From: Haliea sp.
GTDB taxonomy: Bacteria > Pseudomonadota > Gammaproteobacteria > Pseudomonadales > Halieaceae
Assembly (NCBI GenBank): GCA_024642245.1
Contig: JAHEBM010000002.1
Coordinates: 1-64,000, forward strand
DNA length: 64,000 nucleotides
Reading direction: 5' to 3'
Under the pieces are notes generated by a model that saw only the letters and a list, made by a program, of their open reading frames with translations, did not search any database and had not been told where the DNA came from. The position numbers were made by a program, and so were the translations under genes. This document shows, piece after piece, positions 43,804 to 52,043 of the stretch (positions within the stretch are counted from its first letter, which is position 1; each line of letters starts with the position of its first letter).

Positions 43804-44979
43804 ATGTTGCAGCGAAATTTCACCGAAGAGCAGAATATGTTCCGGGATGCCTATCGCAAGTTCCTGGCCAGCGAGATTGTGCCACATATGGAAGGCTGGC
43901 GTGAGGCCGGAATAGTCGATCGCGGTGCTTTTCGCAAGGCCGGGGAGCAGGGGTTCCTGATGATCTGGCCCGACGAAAAGTACGGTGGCATGGGGGATCC
44001 CGATTTTCGATTCGAGCAGATTATTATCGAGGAGACCGCGTATGCCAGGGCGGGGGATTGGTATAACACACTGCACAGCCGACTGGTGGGTCCCTACATT
44101 ACCCGGTTCGGCAACCAGGAGCAGTGCCAGCGTTTTTTGCCCGCTTGCATCAGTGGTGAAACGATACTGGCGATCGCCATGACCGAGCCGGACGCCGGCA
44201 GCGACCTGGCCGGAATGCGTGCCCATGCTGCTGACAAGGGCGATTACTGGCTGCTCAATGGCTCCAAGACCTTCATTTCAAACGGAATTAATGCCGATGT
44301 TGTGATCGTTGCGGCAAAGACCGATCCCGAGAACAACCCTCACCATATGACCCTGTTCCTGGTGGAGCGTGGTATGGAGGGCTTTGAACGCGGCCGCAAC
44401 CTGAAGAAAATGGGGCTGAAGGCCCAGGACACCGCGGAGTTGTTTTTCAACGACGTAAAAGTGCCCAGAAGCAATGTCCTCGGGGAGCCCGGCCAGGGAT
44501 TCATCTACCTGATGAAGGGACTGGCCGAAGAGCGCCTTATCGGCGCAGCCGGTTACCTGTCGGCTGCCCAGCTGTCCTGGGACCTGGCCGCCGATTACGT
44601 GAAAGAGCGCAAGGCGTTTGGCAAGCCCCTGGCCGCATTCCAGAATACCCAGTTCAAGCTGGCTGAAATGCGTACCCAGCTGGACCTGGCGCAGGTGTAT
44701 GTGGACCAGTGCGTGCAGTCTTTCAATGCCGGGGCACTGACCGCCGTCGATGCGGCCAAGGCCAAGCTGGTCACCAGTGAACTGCAGGTGGCCGTGGCGG
44801 ACCTTGGCGTGCAGTTACACGGCGGCCACGGCTATATGGACGAATATCCCATTAGCAGGCAGTATACCGACGCCAAGATATCAACCATCTACGCGGGTAG
44901 TTCCGAAGTGATGAAGATTATTATCAGCCGGGATTGCCTGGGTGATAGTTATGTCCCTTTCAACGCACGTAATTTCTAG
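43804..44979 (+). CDS. Acyl-CoA dehydrogenase
   Basis: A 391-residue flavoprotein that forms the alpha-beta double bond in an acyl-CoA. Hallmarks are LAIAMTEPDAGSDLAGMRAH, NGSKTFISNGINADVVIVAA, the ERKAFGKPLAAFQNTQFKLA segment and QLHGGHGYMDEYPISRQYTD. The motif that carries the catalytic Glu in medium-chain enzymes (IYEGT) is IYAGSSEVMK here, so that Glu is Ala. As in isovaleryl-CoA and long-chain dehydrogenases, the base is probably the Glu in LAEERLIGAAG. ATG at 43804 is chosen from GGAGG rather than the in-frame ATG at 43780. It is the first gene of a plus-strand cluster reaching 52808. Confidence 0.93.
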   Translation: MLQRNFTEEQNMFRDAYRKFLASEIVPHMEGWREAGIVDRGAFRKAGEQGFLMIWPDEKYGGMGDPDFRFEQIIIEETAYARAGDWYNTLHSRLVGPYITRFGNQEQCQRFLPACISGETILAIAMTEPDAGSDLAGMRAHAADKGDYWLLNGSKTFISNGINADVVIVAAKTDPENNPHHMTLFLVERGMEGFERGRNLKKMGLKAQDTAELFFNDVKVPRSNVLGEPGQGFIYLMKGLAEERLIGAAGYLSAAQLSWDLAADYVKERKAFGKPLAAFQNTQFKLAEMRTQLDLAQVYVDQCVQSFNAGALTAVDAAKAKLVTSELQVAVADLGVQLHGGHGYMDEYPISRQYTDAKISTIYAGSSEVMKIIISRDCLGDSYVPFNARNF

Positions 44980-44995
44980 TACGAGGAGAACGAAC

Positions 44996-45769
44996 ATGGA
45001 ATTAGCAGGAAAAGTAGCCATCGTCACCGGTGGTGCATCCGGTCTGGGTCGCGCCACGGTGGAAGCCTATGTAGCCAAGGGAGCAAAGGTTGCCATCTTC
45101 GATATGAATGAGGCCAACGCCAATGAGGTGATTGCGCAGCTGGGGGCAGACAATGTCGCTTTCTGGAACGTCAACGTGGCCGATGAAGGTTCGGTAAAGA
45201 CCGCGGTGGAGGGTGTCGTGGAGAAGTTTGGCGCGCTTCATATATGTAACAATTACGCCGGCATCGGCAACGCCAACAAGACCTTTGGCAAGAAGGGCGT
45301 ATTTCCGCTTGACCAGTACATGCTGGTTATCAATATCAACCTTGTGGGCACATTCAATGTGTCGCGCTACGCTGCGGAGCAGATGGCAAAGAACGAGCCG
45401 ATCAATGCCGATGGCGGCCGCGGGGTCATTATCAATACGGCGTCCGTTGCGGCCTACGAGGGGCAGGTTGGGCAGGTTGCCTACTCCGCCAGCAAGGGCG
45501 GCGTTATCGGTATGACATTGCCGATGGCCAGGGACCTGGCGAGCTACGGTATTCGTGTAAACACAATCGTGCCGGGCCTTATTCACACCCCGTTGTTCGA
45601 GTCGCTGCCGGAGCAAGCCTACAAGTCGCTGGAATCCAGCGTGTGTTACCCCCCGCGCCTGGGCAAGCCGGCGGAGATCGCGCATCTTTCGGTGTTTATC
45701 GCGGAGAATGACTACGTCAATGGCGAAAGCATTCGCCTGGACGGCGCCATCCGTATGCAACCACGTTAA
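44996..45769 (+). CDS. SDR, 3-hydroxyacyl-CoA dehydrogenase type 2-like
   Basis: A 257-residue short-chain dehydrogenase. It has AIVTGGASGLGRATVEAYVA (NAD loop), an Asp after the second strand (IFDMNEA, suggesting NAD+ rather than NADP+), INTASVAAYEGQVGQVAYSA with catalytic Ser and the YSASK Tyr/Lys, and VPGLIHTPLFESLPEQAY. It resembles human HSD17B10, which oxidises branched 2-methyl-3-hydroxyacyl-CoA and other substrates. ATG at 44996 follows GAGGAG; the frame is open further upstream into the previous gene. It lies 16 bases after the acyl-CoA dehydrogenase stop. Confidence 0.88.
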   Translation: MELAGKVAIVTGGASGLGRATVEAYVAKGAKVAIFDMNEANANEVIAQLGADNVAFWNVNVADEGSVKTAVEGVVEKFGALHICNNYAGIGNANKTFGKKGVFPLDQYMLVININLVGTFNVSRYAAEQMAKNEPINADGGRGVIINTASVAAYEGQVGQVAYSASKGGVIGMTLPMARDLASYGIRVNTIVPGLIHTPLFESLPEQAYKSLESSVCYPPRLGKPAEIAHLSVFIAENDYVNGESIRLDGAIRMQPR

Positions 45770-45783
45770 GCGGGAGACATATT

Positions 45784-46917
45784 ATGGGGCCATTGAACGG
45801 CTACACCGTACTCGAACTGGCCGGTATCGGGCCCGCTCCCATGGGTGGGATGATCCTGGCGGATATGGGTGCGGAGGTGATCCGCATCGATCGCGCCGCC
45901 GGTGCCAGCCACCTGGTGATGAAAGATGTCAGCGCGCGGGGCAAGAAATCGGTAGTGCTCAATCTCAAGACACCTGCAGGTATCGAGACCTTGTTGCGCA
46001 TGGTGGAAAACGCCGATGTGATCATCGACCCGTTTCGCCCGGGTGTGTGTGAAAAACTGGGTATTGGTCCCGATGTCTGCATGGCGCGGAATCCCAAACT
46101 GGTTTTTGCCCGCATGACGGGTTGGGGCCAGGACGGGCCCCTGGCCCACGCTGCGGGCCACGACATCAATTACATCTCCATTACGGGCGCCCTGTATGCC
46201 GTGGGGCGCAAGGGCGAGAAACCCGTGCTGCCGCTAAACCTCGTCGGCGATATGGGCGGTGGCGGTATGCTGTTGGTTAACGGCGTACTGGCCGCGCTGC
46301 TGGAGGCGACCAATTCCGGCAAGGGCCAGGTGATCGATGCTGCCATGGTGGACGGCGCCGCGCAGTTGATGTGGATGTTTCATGGCTTCGAGGCACTGGG
46401 TATGTGGGATGCCAGCCAGCGTGGGTCGAATATGCTGGACGGCGGGGCGCACTATTACGATACCTACGAGTGTGCAGATGGCCAGTACATCTCGCTGGGT
46501 TCGATAGAACCGCAGTTCTATGAACTGTTGAAGCATCACGCGGGCCTGTCTGAAGAGGACTTTGGCGAGCAGAATAATGCCGCCAAATGGCCCGAGATGA
46601 AGCAGAAACTGACAGCGGTGATCCGGCAGAAAACCCAGGCACAGTGGTGCGACATCATGGAGGGCAGCGATGTGTGTTTTGCCCCGGTGTTGTCTTTCAC
46701 GGATGCTCCCGCCCACCCGGCGAACGTGGCGCGCGATACCTACCTTGAGATCGACGGAATTACCCAGCCGGCACCCGCCCCGCGTTTCAGTCGCACGCCT
46801 TCGAAGGTGCGGCATGGAGGTCATGATCCCGGGCAGGACACGGACGCTGTGCTGGCCGCCATGGGTTTTGGCGAGCGCGAGATCGCAGAGTTAAAACAGG
46901 GCGGCGCAATAGCCTGA
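45784..46917 (+). CDS. Alpha-methylacyl-CoA racemase (CaiB/BaiF family III transferase fold)
   Basis: A 377-residue protein closely resembling the M. tuberculosis alpha-methylacyl-CoA racemase. The catalytic histidine is in AAGHDINYISITGALYAVG and the catalytic aspartate in NLVGDMGGGGMLLVNGVLAA. GKGQVIDAAMVDGAAQLMWM is also typical. Such enzymes epimerise the methyl-bearing carbon of 2-methyl-branched acyl-CoAs so that S-specific acyl-CoA dehydrogenases can act. The presence of this activity points to methyl-branched, isoprenoid or sterol side-chain substrates for the whole cluster. It starts 14 bases after the SDR stop. Confidence 0.88.
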   Translation: MGPLNGYTVLELAGIGPAPMGGMILADMGAEVIRIDRAAGASHLVMKDVSARGKKSVVLNLKTPAGIETLLRMVENADVIIDPFRPGVCEKLGIGPDVCMARNPKLVFARMTGWGQDGPLAHAAGHDINYISITGALYAVGRKGEKPVLPLNLVGDMGGGGMLLVNGVLAALLEATNSGKGQVIDAAMVDGAAQLMWMFHGFEALGMWDASQRGSNMLDGGAHYYDTYECADGQYISLGSIEPQFYELLKHHAGLSEEDFGEQNNAAKWPEMKQKLTAVIRQKTQAQWCDIMEGSDVCFAPVLSFTDAPAHPANVARDTYLEIDGITQPAPAPRFSRTPSKVRHGGHDPGQDTDAVLAAMGFGEREIAELKQGGAIA

Positions 46918-46943
46918 CAGACAACTGCATAGGGGGATGCCGC

Positions 46944-47732
46944 ATGGGCAAGTACCAATCAATACTGGTGGAGCGACAGGGTAACACGGCGGTTGTCAGC
47001 CTGAATCGTACCGGCAGCCTGAACGCTTTTAACGCCGAACTGCGCCGGGAGCTTCGCCTTGCGGTCCGGGAAGTCAATGATGACCCGGCGGTGCGGGTGG
47101 CGATTCTGACTGGTGCCGGGCGTGCCTTTTGCGCCGGAGCGGATCTTGCTGAATCAGCAGAAGCGGGAGAGGACTTTCGCGTAGAGGACCAGCTCAACGG
47201 CGAGTACAAACCTGTTTTGCTGGAAATGAATAGCGCCCCCCAGCCATGGATAGCTGCCGTCAACGGTGCGGCCGCGGGTATCGGCAGTGCCTTTGCAATG
47301 AACTGTGATCTCGTGGTGATGGCGGATGATGCTTACCTTTACCAGGCCTTCACCGCCATCGGACTGGTGCCGGACGGCGGTGCGACCTGGCATCTCGCGC
47401 GCACCCTGGGTCGCCAGCGCGCCTACGAGGTGATCGTGTCGGGAGAAAAAATACGGGCGCAGAAATGCCTGGACTGGGGGCTGTGCAACCGGGTGGTTCC
47501 CGCCTCGGAATTGCTCGAGCAGACTCTTCAGTGGGCAGGGGAGCTGGCAACGAAGTCTCCGCTCGCCCTGCGCTATGCGAAGCAGGCGCTCAACAGCGCC
47601 ATGGAGAAATCCATGGGTGAAACCATTTCCCATGAGGCTGCGCTGCAGCACATTTGCCTTACCAGCGACGATGCGAGCGAAGGCGTCACTGCGTTCCTGG
47701 AAAAGCGGGCGCCGCGCTGGCAGGGACGTTAA
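46944..47732 (+). CDS. Crotonase-fold enoyl-CoA hydratase/isomerase (PaaG-like)
   Basis: A 262-residue crotonase-superfamily enzyme. The oxyanion-hole segments are AGRAFCAGADLAESAE (about 60-75) and NGAAAGIGSAFAMNCDLVVM. Both glutamates used for hydration by classical enoyl-CoA hydratase (the GCEL and QPEI positions) are replaced here, by SAF and QAF. An aspartate is present in GLVPDGGATWHLARTLG, as in PaaG-type isomerases. An isomerase role (double-bond shift) is therefore more likely than hydration. It lies between the racemase (26-base gap) and the carboxyltransferase. Confidence 0.85.
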   Translation: MGKYQSILVERQGNTAVVSLNRTGSLNAFNAELRRELRLAVREVNDDPAVRVAILTGAGRAFCAGADLAESAEAGEDFRVEDQLNGEYKPVLLEMNSAPQPWIAAVNGAAAGIGSAFAMNCDLVVMADDAYLYQAFTAIGLVPDGGATWHLARTLGRQRAYEVIVSGEKIRAQKCLDWGLCNRVVPASELLEQTLQWAGELATKSPLALRYAKQALNSAMEKSMGETISHEAALQHICLTSDDASEGVTAFLEKRAPRWQGR

Positions 47733-47755
47733 ACGAGGCCTGTTGTCACGCGCTT

Positions 47756-47784
47756 TTATTGCGGCGGAGTAATTGGGCTATAGT
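47756..47784 (+). promoter_or_regulatory. Weak candidate internal promoter before the carboxyltransferase
   Basis: TATAGT (47779-47784) is a good -10 element, but the -35 at 17 bases (TTATTG) is poor. The 81-base gap here is the longest in the cluster, so the downstream genes may have their own start. Confidence 0.25.
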
Positions 47785-47813
47785 GTGCGCTCCTGATTGG
47801 CGAGAAGCGATAG

Positions 47814-49373
47814 ATGACTGAAAACGAACGGCCGGAATTGGCCGCGTGGCGTGAACGGCTCGCCCGCACCCTCGACGAACAACGGGTGGAGGCGCGGCAG
47901 AGGCGGCATGCAAAGGGTTATCGCACCGCTCGTGAAAATATCGAGGACCTGGTGGATCCCGGCTCCTTACTGGAATATGGGCAGCTCGCCGTGGCGGCTC
48001 AGCGCAGCCGCAGGGACTACCAGGACCTGCAGTCCAGTACGGCGGCCGATGGCATCATCACTGGCACCGGTACCATCAACGCAGGGCTGGTTGGCGCCGA
48101 TCGCGCCAGGTCCGCCGTCATCGTCAATGACTACTCCGTCCTGGCCGGTACCCAGGGATTCTTCCACCACAAGAAACTGGATCGCATCTGCGAACTGGCC
48201 GAGGAACTCAGGCTGCCGCTGGTCATGTACACGGAGGGCGGTGGCGGTCGTCCCGGTGATACCGATGTCCTGACCCAGATCGCCGGTCTCAATATCCGTT
48301 CATTCAGTACCTGGGCCGGTCTCAGCGGCAAGGTGCCGCGTATCGCCGTAAACAACGGCTACTGCTTTGCCGGTAATGCAGCGCTGTTTGGCTGTGCCGA
48401 TTTTACGATAGCCACGCGCAGTTCCTGGATAGGCATGGCCGGTCCCGCGATGATAGAAGGTGGGGGCCTGGGGAAGTTCGATCCAACGGATATTGGCCCC
48501 ATCGAGATACAGGAAAAAAACGGCGTTGTGGATATCGTCGCCCGGGATGAGGCCCATGCCACCGCCCTGGCCCGGCAGCTGCTGAGCTACTTCCAGGGTC
48601 CTGTTGAAACCTGGACCGCCACGTCGCAGGAAGGCCTGCGAGACCTGGTACCACAGGATCGGCGTTGGGCTTACCCGGTGCGGCGGGTGATAGAAACCAT
48701 TGCAGACACGGACTCTTTCCTGGAATTGCAGCGGATATTCGGGCGCAGCATCATCACCGGCTTTATCCGCCTGCAGGGGCGCCCGGTGGCGCTGATTGCC
48801 AATGACTGCCAGCAGATGGGTGGAGCCGTGGATTCCCAGGCCTCGGAAAAGGCCGCGCGATTCCTGCGCATCTGCAATGCCCTTGGCCTGCCACTGCTGT
48901 CCCTGACGGATACGCCCGGCTTCATGGTGGGACCGGACAGTGAAAGGGTGGGCGCCGTGCGCAGCATGTCATCACTTTTTCTGGCGGGCGCCGCGTTGTC
49001 GGTGCCGGTGGTGACTATTTTCCTGCGCAAGGGCTATGGCCTGGGCGCCATGGCCATGGCCGGGGGAAGTTTTGTGCGCCCGGTCTACGCGGCCTCCTGG
49101 CCCACCGGAGAGTTCGGTGGAATGGGACTTGAAGGCGCAGTGCGACTGGGCTTCAGGAAAGAACTGGATGCGGTGGCGGAACCGGCGGAGCGGGAAACCC
49201 TGTTTCAGCAACTGCTGGCGAGAATGTACGAGGTTGGTAAGGCAACGGAAGCCGCGGCGCACCTGGAAATCGACGCCGTGATTGACCCAGCGGATACCCG
49301 CGAGGTCGTAACCCGGGCGCTTGAGGCTGCCGGGGCATTTAATAATAACAGGACCTGGAGTACTCAAACATGA
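47814..49373 (+). CDS. Acyl-CoA carboxylase, carboxyltransferase (beta) subunit
   Basis: A 519-residue protein with the tandem crotonase-like halves of PccB/MccB/AtuC-type carboxyltransferases. The N-terminal part has GYRTARENIEDLVDPGSLLE; the first half FHHKKLDRICELAEELRLPL, MYTEGGGGRPGD and FAGNAALFGCADFTIA; the second half LSLTDTPGFMVGPDSERVGA, MAMAGGSFVRPVYAASWPTG and FGGMGLEGAVRLGFRKE. These transfer carboxyl from biotin to acyl-CoA or the reverse. No biotin carboxylase or biotin-carrier gene is present in the window, so the partner must be elsewhere, or the enzyme acts as a decarboxylase or with another biotin protein. The stop overlaps the DUF3604 start by four bases. Confidence 0.88.
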   Translation: MTENERPELAAWRERLARTLDEQRVEARQRRHAKGYRTARENIEDLVDPGSLLEYGQLAVAAQRSRRDYQDLQSSTAADGIITGTGTINAGLVGADRARSAVIVNDYSVLAGTQGFFHHKKLDRICELAEELRLPLVMYTEGGGGRPGDTDVLTQIAGLNIRSFSTWAGLSGKVPRIAVNNGYCFAGNAALFGCADFTIATRSSWIGMAGPAMIEGGGLGKFDPTDIGPIEIQEKNGVVDIVARDEAHATALARQLLSYFQGPVETWTATSQEGLRDLVPQDRRWAYPVRRVIETIADTDSFLELQRIFGRSIITGFIRLQGRPVALIANDCQQMGGAVDSQASEKAARFLRICNALGLPLLSLTDTPGFMVGPDSERVGAVRSMSSLFLAGAALSVPVVTIFLRKGYGLGAMAMAGGSFVRPVYAASWPTGEFGGMGLEGAVRLGFRKELDAVAEPAERETLFQQLLARMYEVGKATEAAAHLEIDAVIDPADTREVVTRALEAAGAFNNNRTWSTQT

Positions 49374-51247
49374 AGCGAACACTGGCGATAGTGGCCCTCG
49401 GGCTTTCCATGACAAGTGTGGCCGGGCAGGAAAAGCAACTGCTGTGGGGCGACACGCACCTGCATACAACCTATTCCTCGGACGCGTTTGCCAACAACAA
49501 TTTGTCAGCAGACCCGGATACAGCCTACCGTTTTGCAATGGGCCTGCCGGTTGTTCACCCCTACCACCAGGCGAGGGTGCAGATCGGCACGCCGCTCGAT
49601 TTCCTGGTGGTGTCTGACCATGCGGAATTCCTGGGGGCCATCCGCCACGTGTACTTTGACGGGGTGGATACCAGTGAGCTGGGCCTGATTGCATCGGCAA
49701 AGGCGAAGATTGCCCAGTGGATATTGCGGCGGGCCATCGACAGCCGGTCCGCCCGCAGCCTGTTTATCGATGTGTTGCCGATGCCCAGGGACGCGGCGGA
49801 GGCGGCGGCCGCGGATTTTGCCGAACGCGGGCAAAATGTAGGCTGGCTACCCCCCATGCCGCAGGTGGAAGTGAATACCTGGAAAACCATTACTGCAGCA
49901 GCTGAGAGATATAACCAGCCCGGGAAATTCACCGCGATGATCGGCTGGGAGTGGAGCTCGATACCCGGGGGTGCCAACCTGCACCGGGTCGTACTGACGG
50001 ATGCCGGCGCTGATGTCGCGCAGACGTTCCAGCCCTTTGGCCTGGATGACAGTCCCTACCCGGAGGATCTCTGGGCATGGCTGGATGAAACCAGCGACAG
50101 TACCGGGGCGGACTTTCTCGCTATTCCCCACAATTCAAATATATCCAAGGGTTTTATGTTCGACACAAAAACCCTGCGGGGGGAGAGCTTCAGTCCCGAA
50201 TATCTCGCCCAGCGACGCAAATGGGAGAAAATCGCGGAAATCACCCAGATAAAAGGCGACTCGGAAACACACCCGGACCTGTCCCCCGACGATGAGTTTG
50301 CCGACTTCGAAACCTATCCGTTTTATATCCAGCGCGAACCCACACCCTACGTGGCTGCCGTGGGTGATTACCTGCGACCCGCCCTGCGCCGCGGACTTGA
50401 AATGCAGCGGCAGCTGGGCTCAAACCCTTATCAACTGGGGTTCATCGGCTCCACTGATGCCCACACGGCACTGTCGTCCGCAGAGGAAAACAACTTCCAT
50501 GGCAAGCTCGCCACGGATTCTATTCCCGCCAACAAGCAGACGCGCTTTGGCAATAACAGTCAGGGAGCCTACGGCTGGGGCATGTCGGCCTCGGGCCGGG
50601 CCGCCGTCTGGGCTGGTGCAAATACCCGGGAAGAGATTTTTGCCGCCATGAAGCGGCGGGAGGTATACGCTACCACGGGGCCGCGTATTGCCGTGCAATT
50701 CTTCGGCGGTTGGGGCTTCAGCGACGCCGATCTCGGGGCAACAGACCTGTACGCCCAGGCCATGTCATCCGGTGTTCCCATGGGTGGTGAGCTGTCCCTC
50801 CCCGGGGCGTCCAGCCAGCCTCCGACCTTTATTATCCAGGCGCTGAAAGACCCCGTGGGTGCCAACCTGGACAGGGTGCAGATTATCAAGGGCTGGGTGG
50901 ACCAGGCGGGCGTGTCTCACGAGCGGGTTTACGATGTGGCATGGTCGGGGCAGCGCAGCCCGGGGCCGGATGGAAAACTGCCACCCGTGGGGAATACCGT
51001 GGATGTAGAAACCGCCAGGTATACCAATAGCATCGGTGAGCCGCAGTTTGTTGCCACATGGCAGGACCCGGCTTTCGATGCGTCACAGTCAGCGTTTTAC
51101 TACGCCAGGGTGCTGGAAATACCCACCCCGCGCCATTCCCTGTTCGACGCAATTGCGCTCGGCGGGAAGCAGGAGACCGGGCGGCCGGATACCCTACAGG
51201 AGCGAGCCTATACCTCGCCAATCTGGTATCAGGCCGGCGAGAATTGA
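49370..51247 (+). CDS. DUF3604 secreted protein (PHP-like)
   Basis: A 625-residue protein with a signal peptide (MKRTLAIVALGLSMTSVAGQ), so probably periplasmic. The DUF3604 family is recognised by WGDTHLHTTYSSDAF (about 26-40), DFLVVSDHAEFLGAI, AMIGWEWSSIPGGANLHRVV, AIPHNSNISKGFMF and IGSTDAHTALSSAEENNFHG. The His/Asp pattern resembles PHP-type metallophosphoesterases, and a metal-dependent hydrolase is a reasonable guess. No characterised member is known to me. It is translationally coupled to the carboxyltransferase (ATGA), which ties this secreted protein to an acyl-CoA pathway. Confidence 0.88.
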   Translation: MKRTLAIVALGLSMTSVAGQEKQLLWGDTHLHTTYSSDAFANNNLSADPDTAYRFAMGLPVVHPYHQARVQIGTPLDFLVVSDHAEFLGAIRHVYFDGVDTSELGLIASAKAKIAQWILRRAIDSRSARSLFIDVLPMPRDAAEAAAADFAERGQNVGWLPPMPQVEVNTWKTITAAAERYNQPGKFTAMIGWEWSSIPGGANLHRVVLTDAGADVAQTFQPFGLDDSPYPEDLWAWLDETSDSTGADFLAIPHNSNISKGFMFDTKTLRGESFSPEYLAQRRKWEKIAEITQIKGDSETHPDLSPDDEFADFETYPFYIQREPTPYVAAVGDYLRPALRRGLEMQRQLGSNPYQLGFIGSTDAHTALSSAEENNFHGKLATDSIPANKQTRFGNNSQGAYGWGMSASGRAAVWAGANTREEIFAAMKRREVYATTGPRIAVQFFGGWGFSDADLGATDLYAQAMSSGVPMGGELSLPGASSQPPTFIIQALKDPVGANLDRVQIIKGWVDQAGVSHERVYDVAWSGQRSPGPDGKLPPVGNTVDVETARYTNSIGEPQFVATWQDPAFDASQSAFYYARVLEIPTPRHSLFDAIALGGKQETGRPDTLQERAYTSPIWYQAGEN

Positions 51248-51272
51248 GATTCCCAGTACAAAGGATTAAAAA

Positions 51273-52040
51273 ATGAAGAATTTGTTTGATGTGTCCGGCA
51301 AGGTAGCGGTGGTGACCGGCGGGTCTCGCGGCATCGGCGCGATGATTGCCCGGGGTTTTGTCCAGAACGGGGTGAAAACCTATATCACCGCCCGCAAGCA
51401 GGAGGAGCTCGAGGCGACCGCTGCCGAGTTATCCAGGCTCGGGCAGTGTATCGCGCTGCCCTCCAACCTGGGTACGCTCGAGGGTGTGGTCGCATTTGCC
51501 AGGGCTGTGAGGGAGCGGGAAGAGCGGTTGGATATCCTGGTGAACAACGCGGGGGCGAGCTGGGGCGCGGCAATCGACGAGTTTCCCGAAAGCGGCTGGG
51601 ACAAGGTCATGGACCTGAACGTGAAGTCGCTGTTTTTCCTGACGAAGGAGTTGTTGCCGGCGCTGCGCGCCGCAGGCACGGCAGGGGATCCGGCCCGGGT
51701 GATCAATATCGGCTCCGTGAATGGCATTACGCATTCCCATATGGAGAATTATTCCTACTCCGCCAGCAAGGCCGCGGTGCATCACCTTACCCGCCACCTG
51801 GGTGCCGACCTGGCGTCGCAGCATATTAACGTCAACGGTATCGCGCCGGGCCATTTCCCCAGCAAGATGACGGCCCACTGGCAGGACCAGGCGGAAGAAA
51901 TGGCCAGGGGATATCCCTGCGGTCGAATCGGCAGCGCCGAGGATGCAGCGGGTACCGCCATTTACCTGTGTTCGCGCGCATCCGCCTGGGTAGCGGGGCA
52001 TACCATCATGCTTGATGGCGGCGTCGTGGCCGCGGCGTGA
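51273..52040 (+). CDS. SDR family oxidoreductase
   Basis: A 255-residue short-chain dehydrogenase with AVVTGGSRGIGAMIARGFVQ, TARKQEELEAT (Arg after strand 2, suggesting NADPH), LVNNAGASWGAAIDEFPESG, INIGSVNGITHSHMENYSYS with YSASKAAVHHL, and GHTIMLDGGVVAA at the end. It is close to RhlG-type 3-oxoacyl reductases. It lies 25 bases after DUF3604 and 3 bases before the hydrolase gene, as a reductive step in the cluster. The substrate is inferred from context only. Confidence 0.87.
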   Translation: MKNLFDVSGKVAVVTGGSRGIGAMIARGFVQNGVKTYITARKQEELEATAAELSRLGQCIALPSNLGTLEGVVAFARAVREREERLDILVNNAGASWGAAIDEFPESGWDKVMDLNVKSLFFLTKELLPALRAAGTAGDPARVINIGSVNGITHSHMENYSYSASKAAVHHLTRHLGADLASQHINVNGIAPGHFPSKMTAHWQDQAEEMARGYPCGRIGSAEDAAGTAIYLCSRASAWVAGHTIMLDGGVVAAA

Positions 52041-52043
52041 CAG

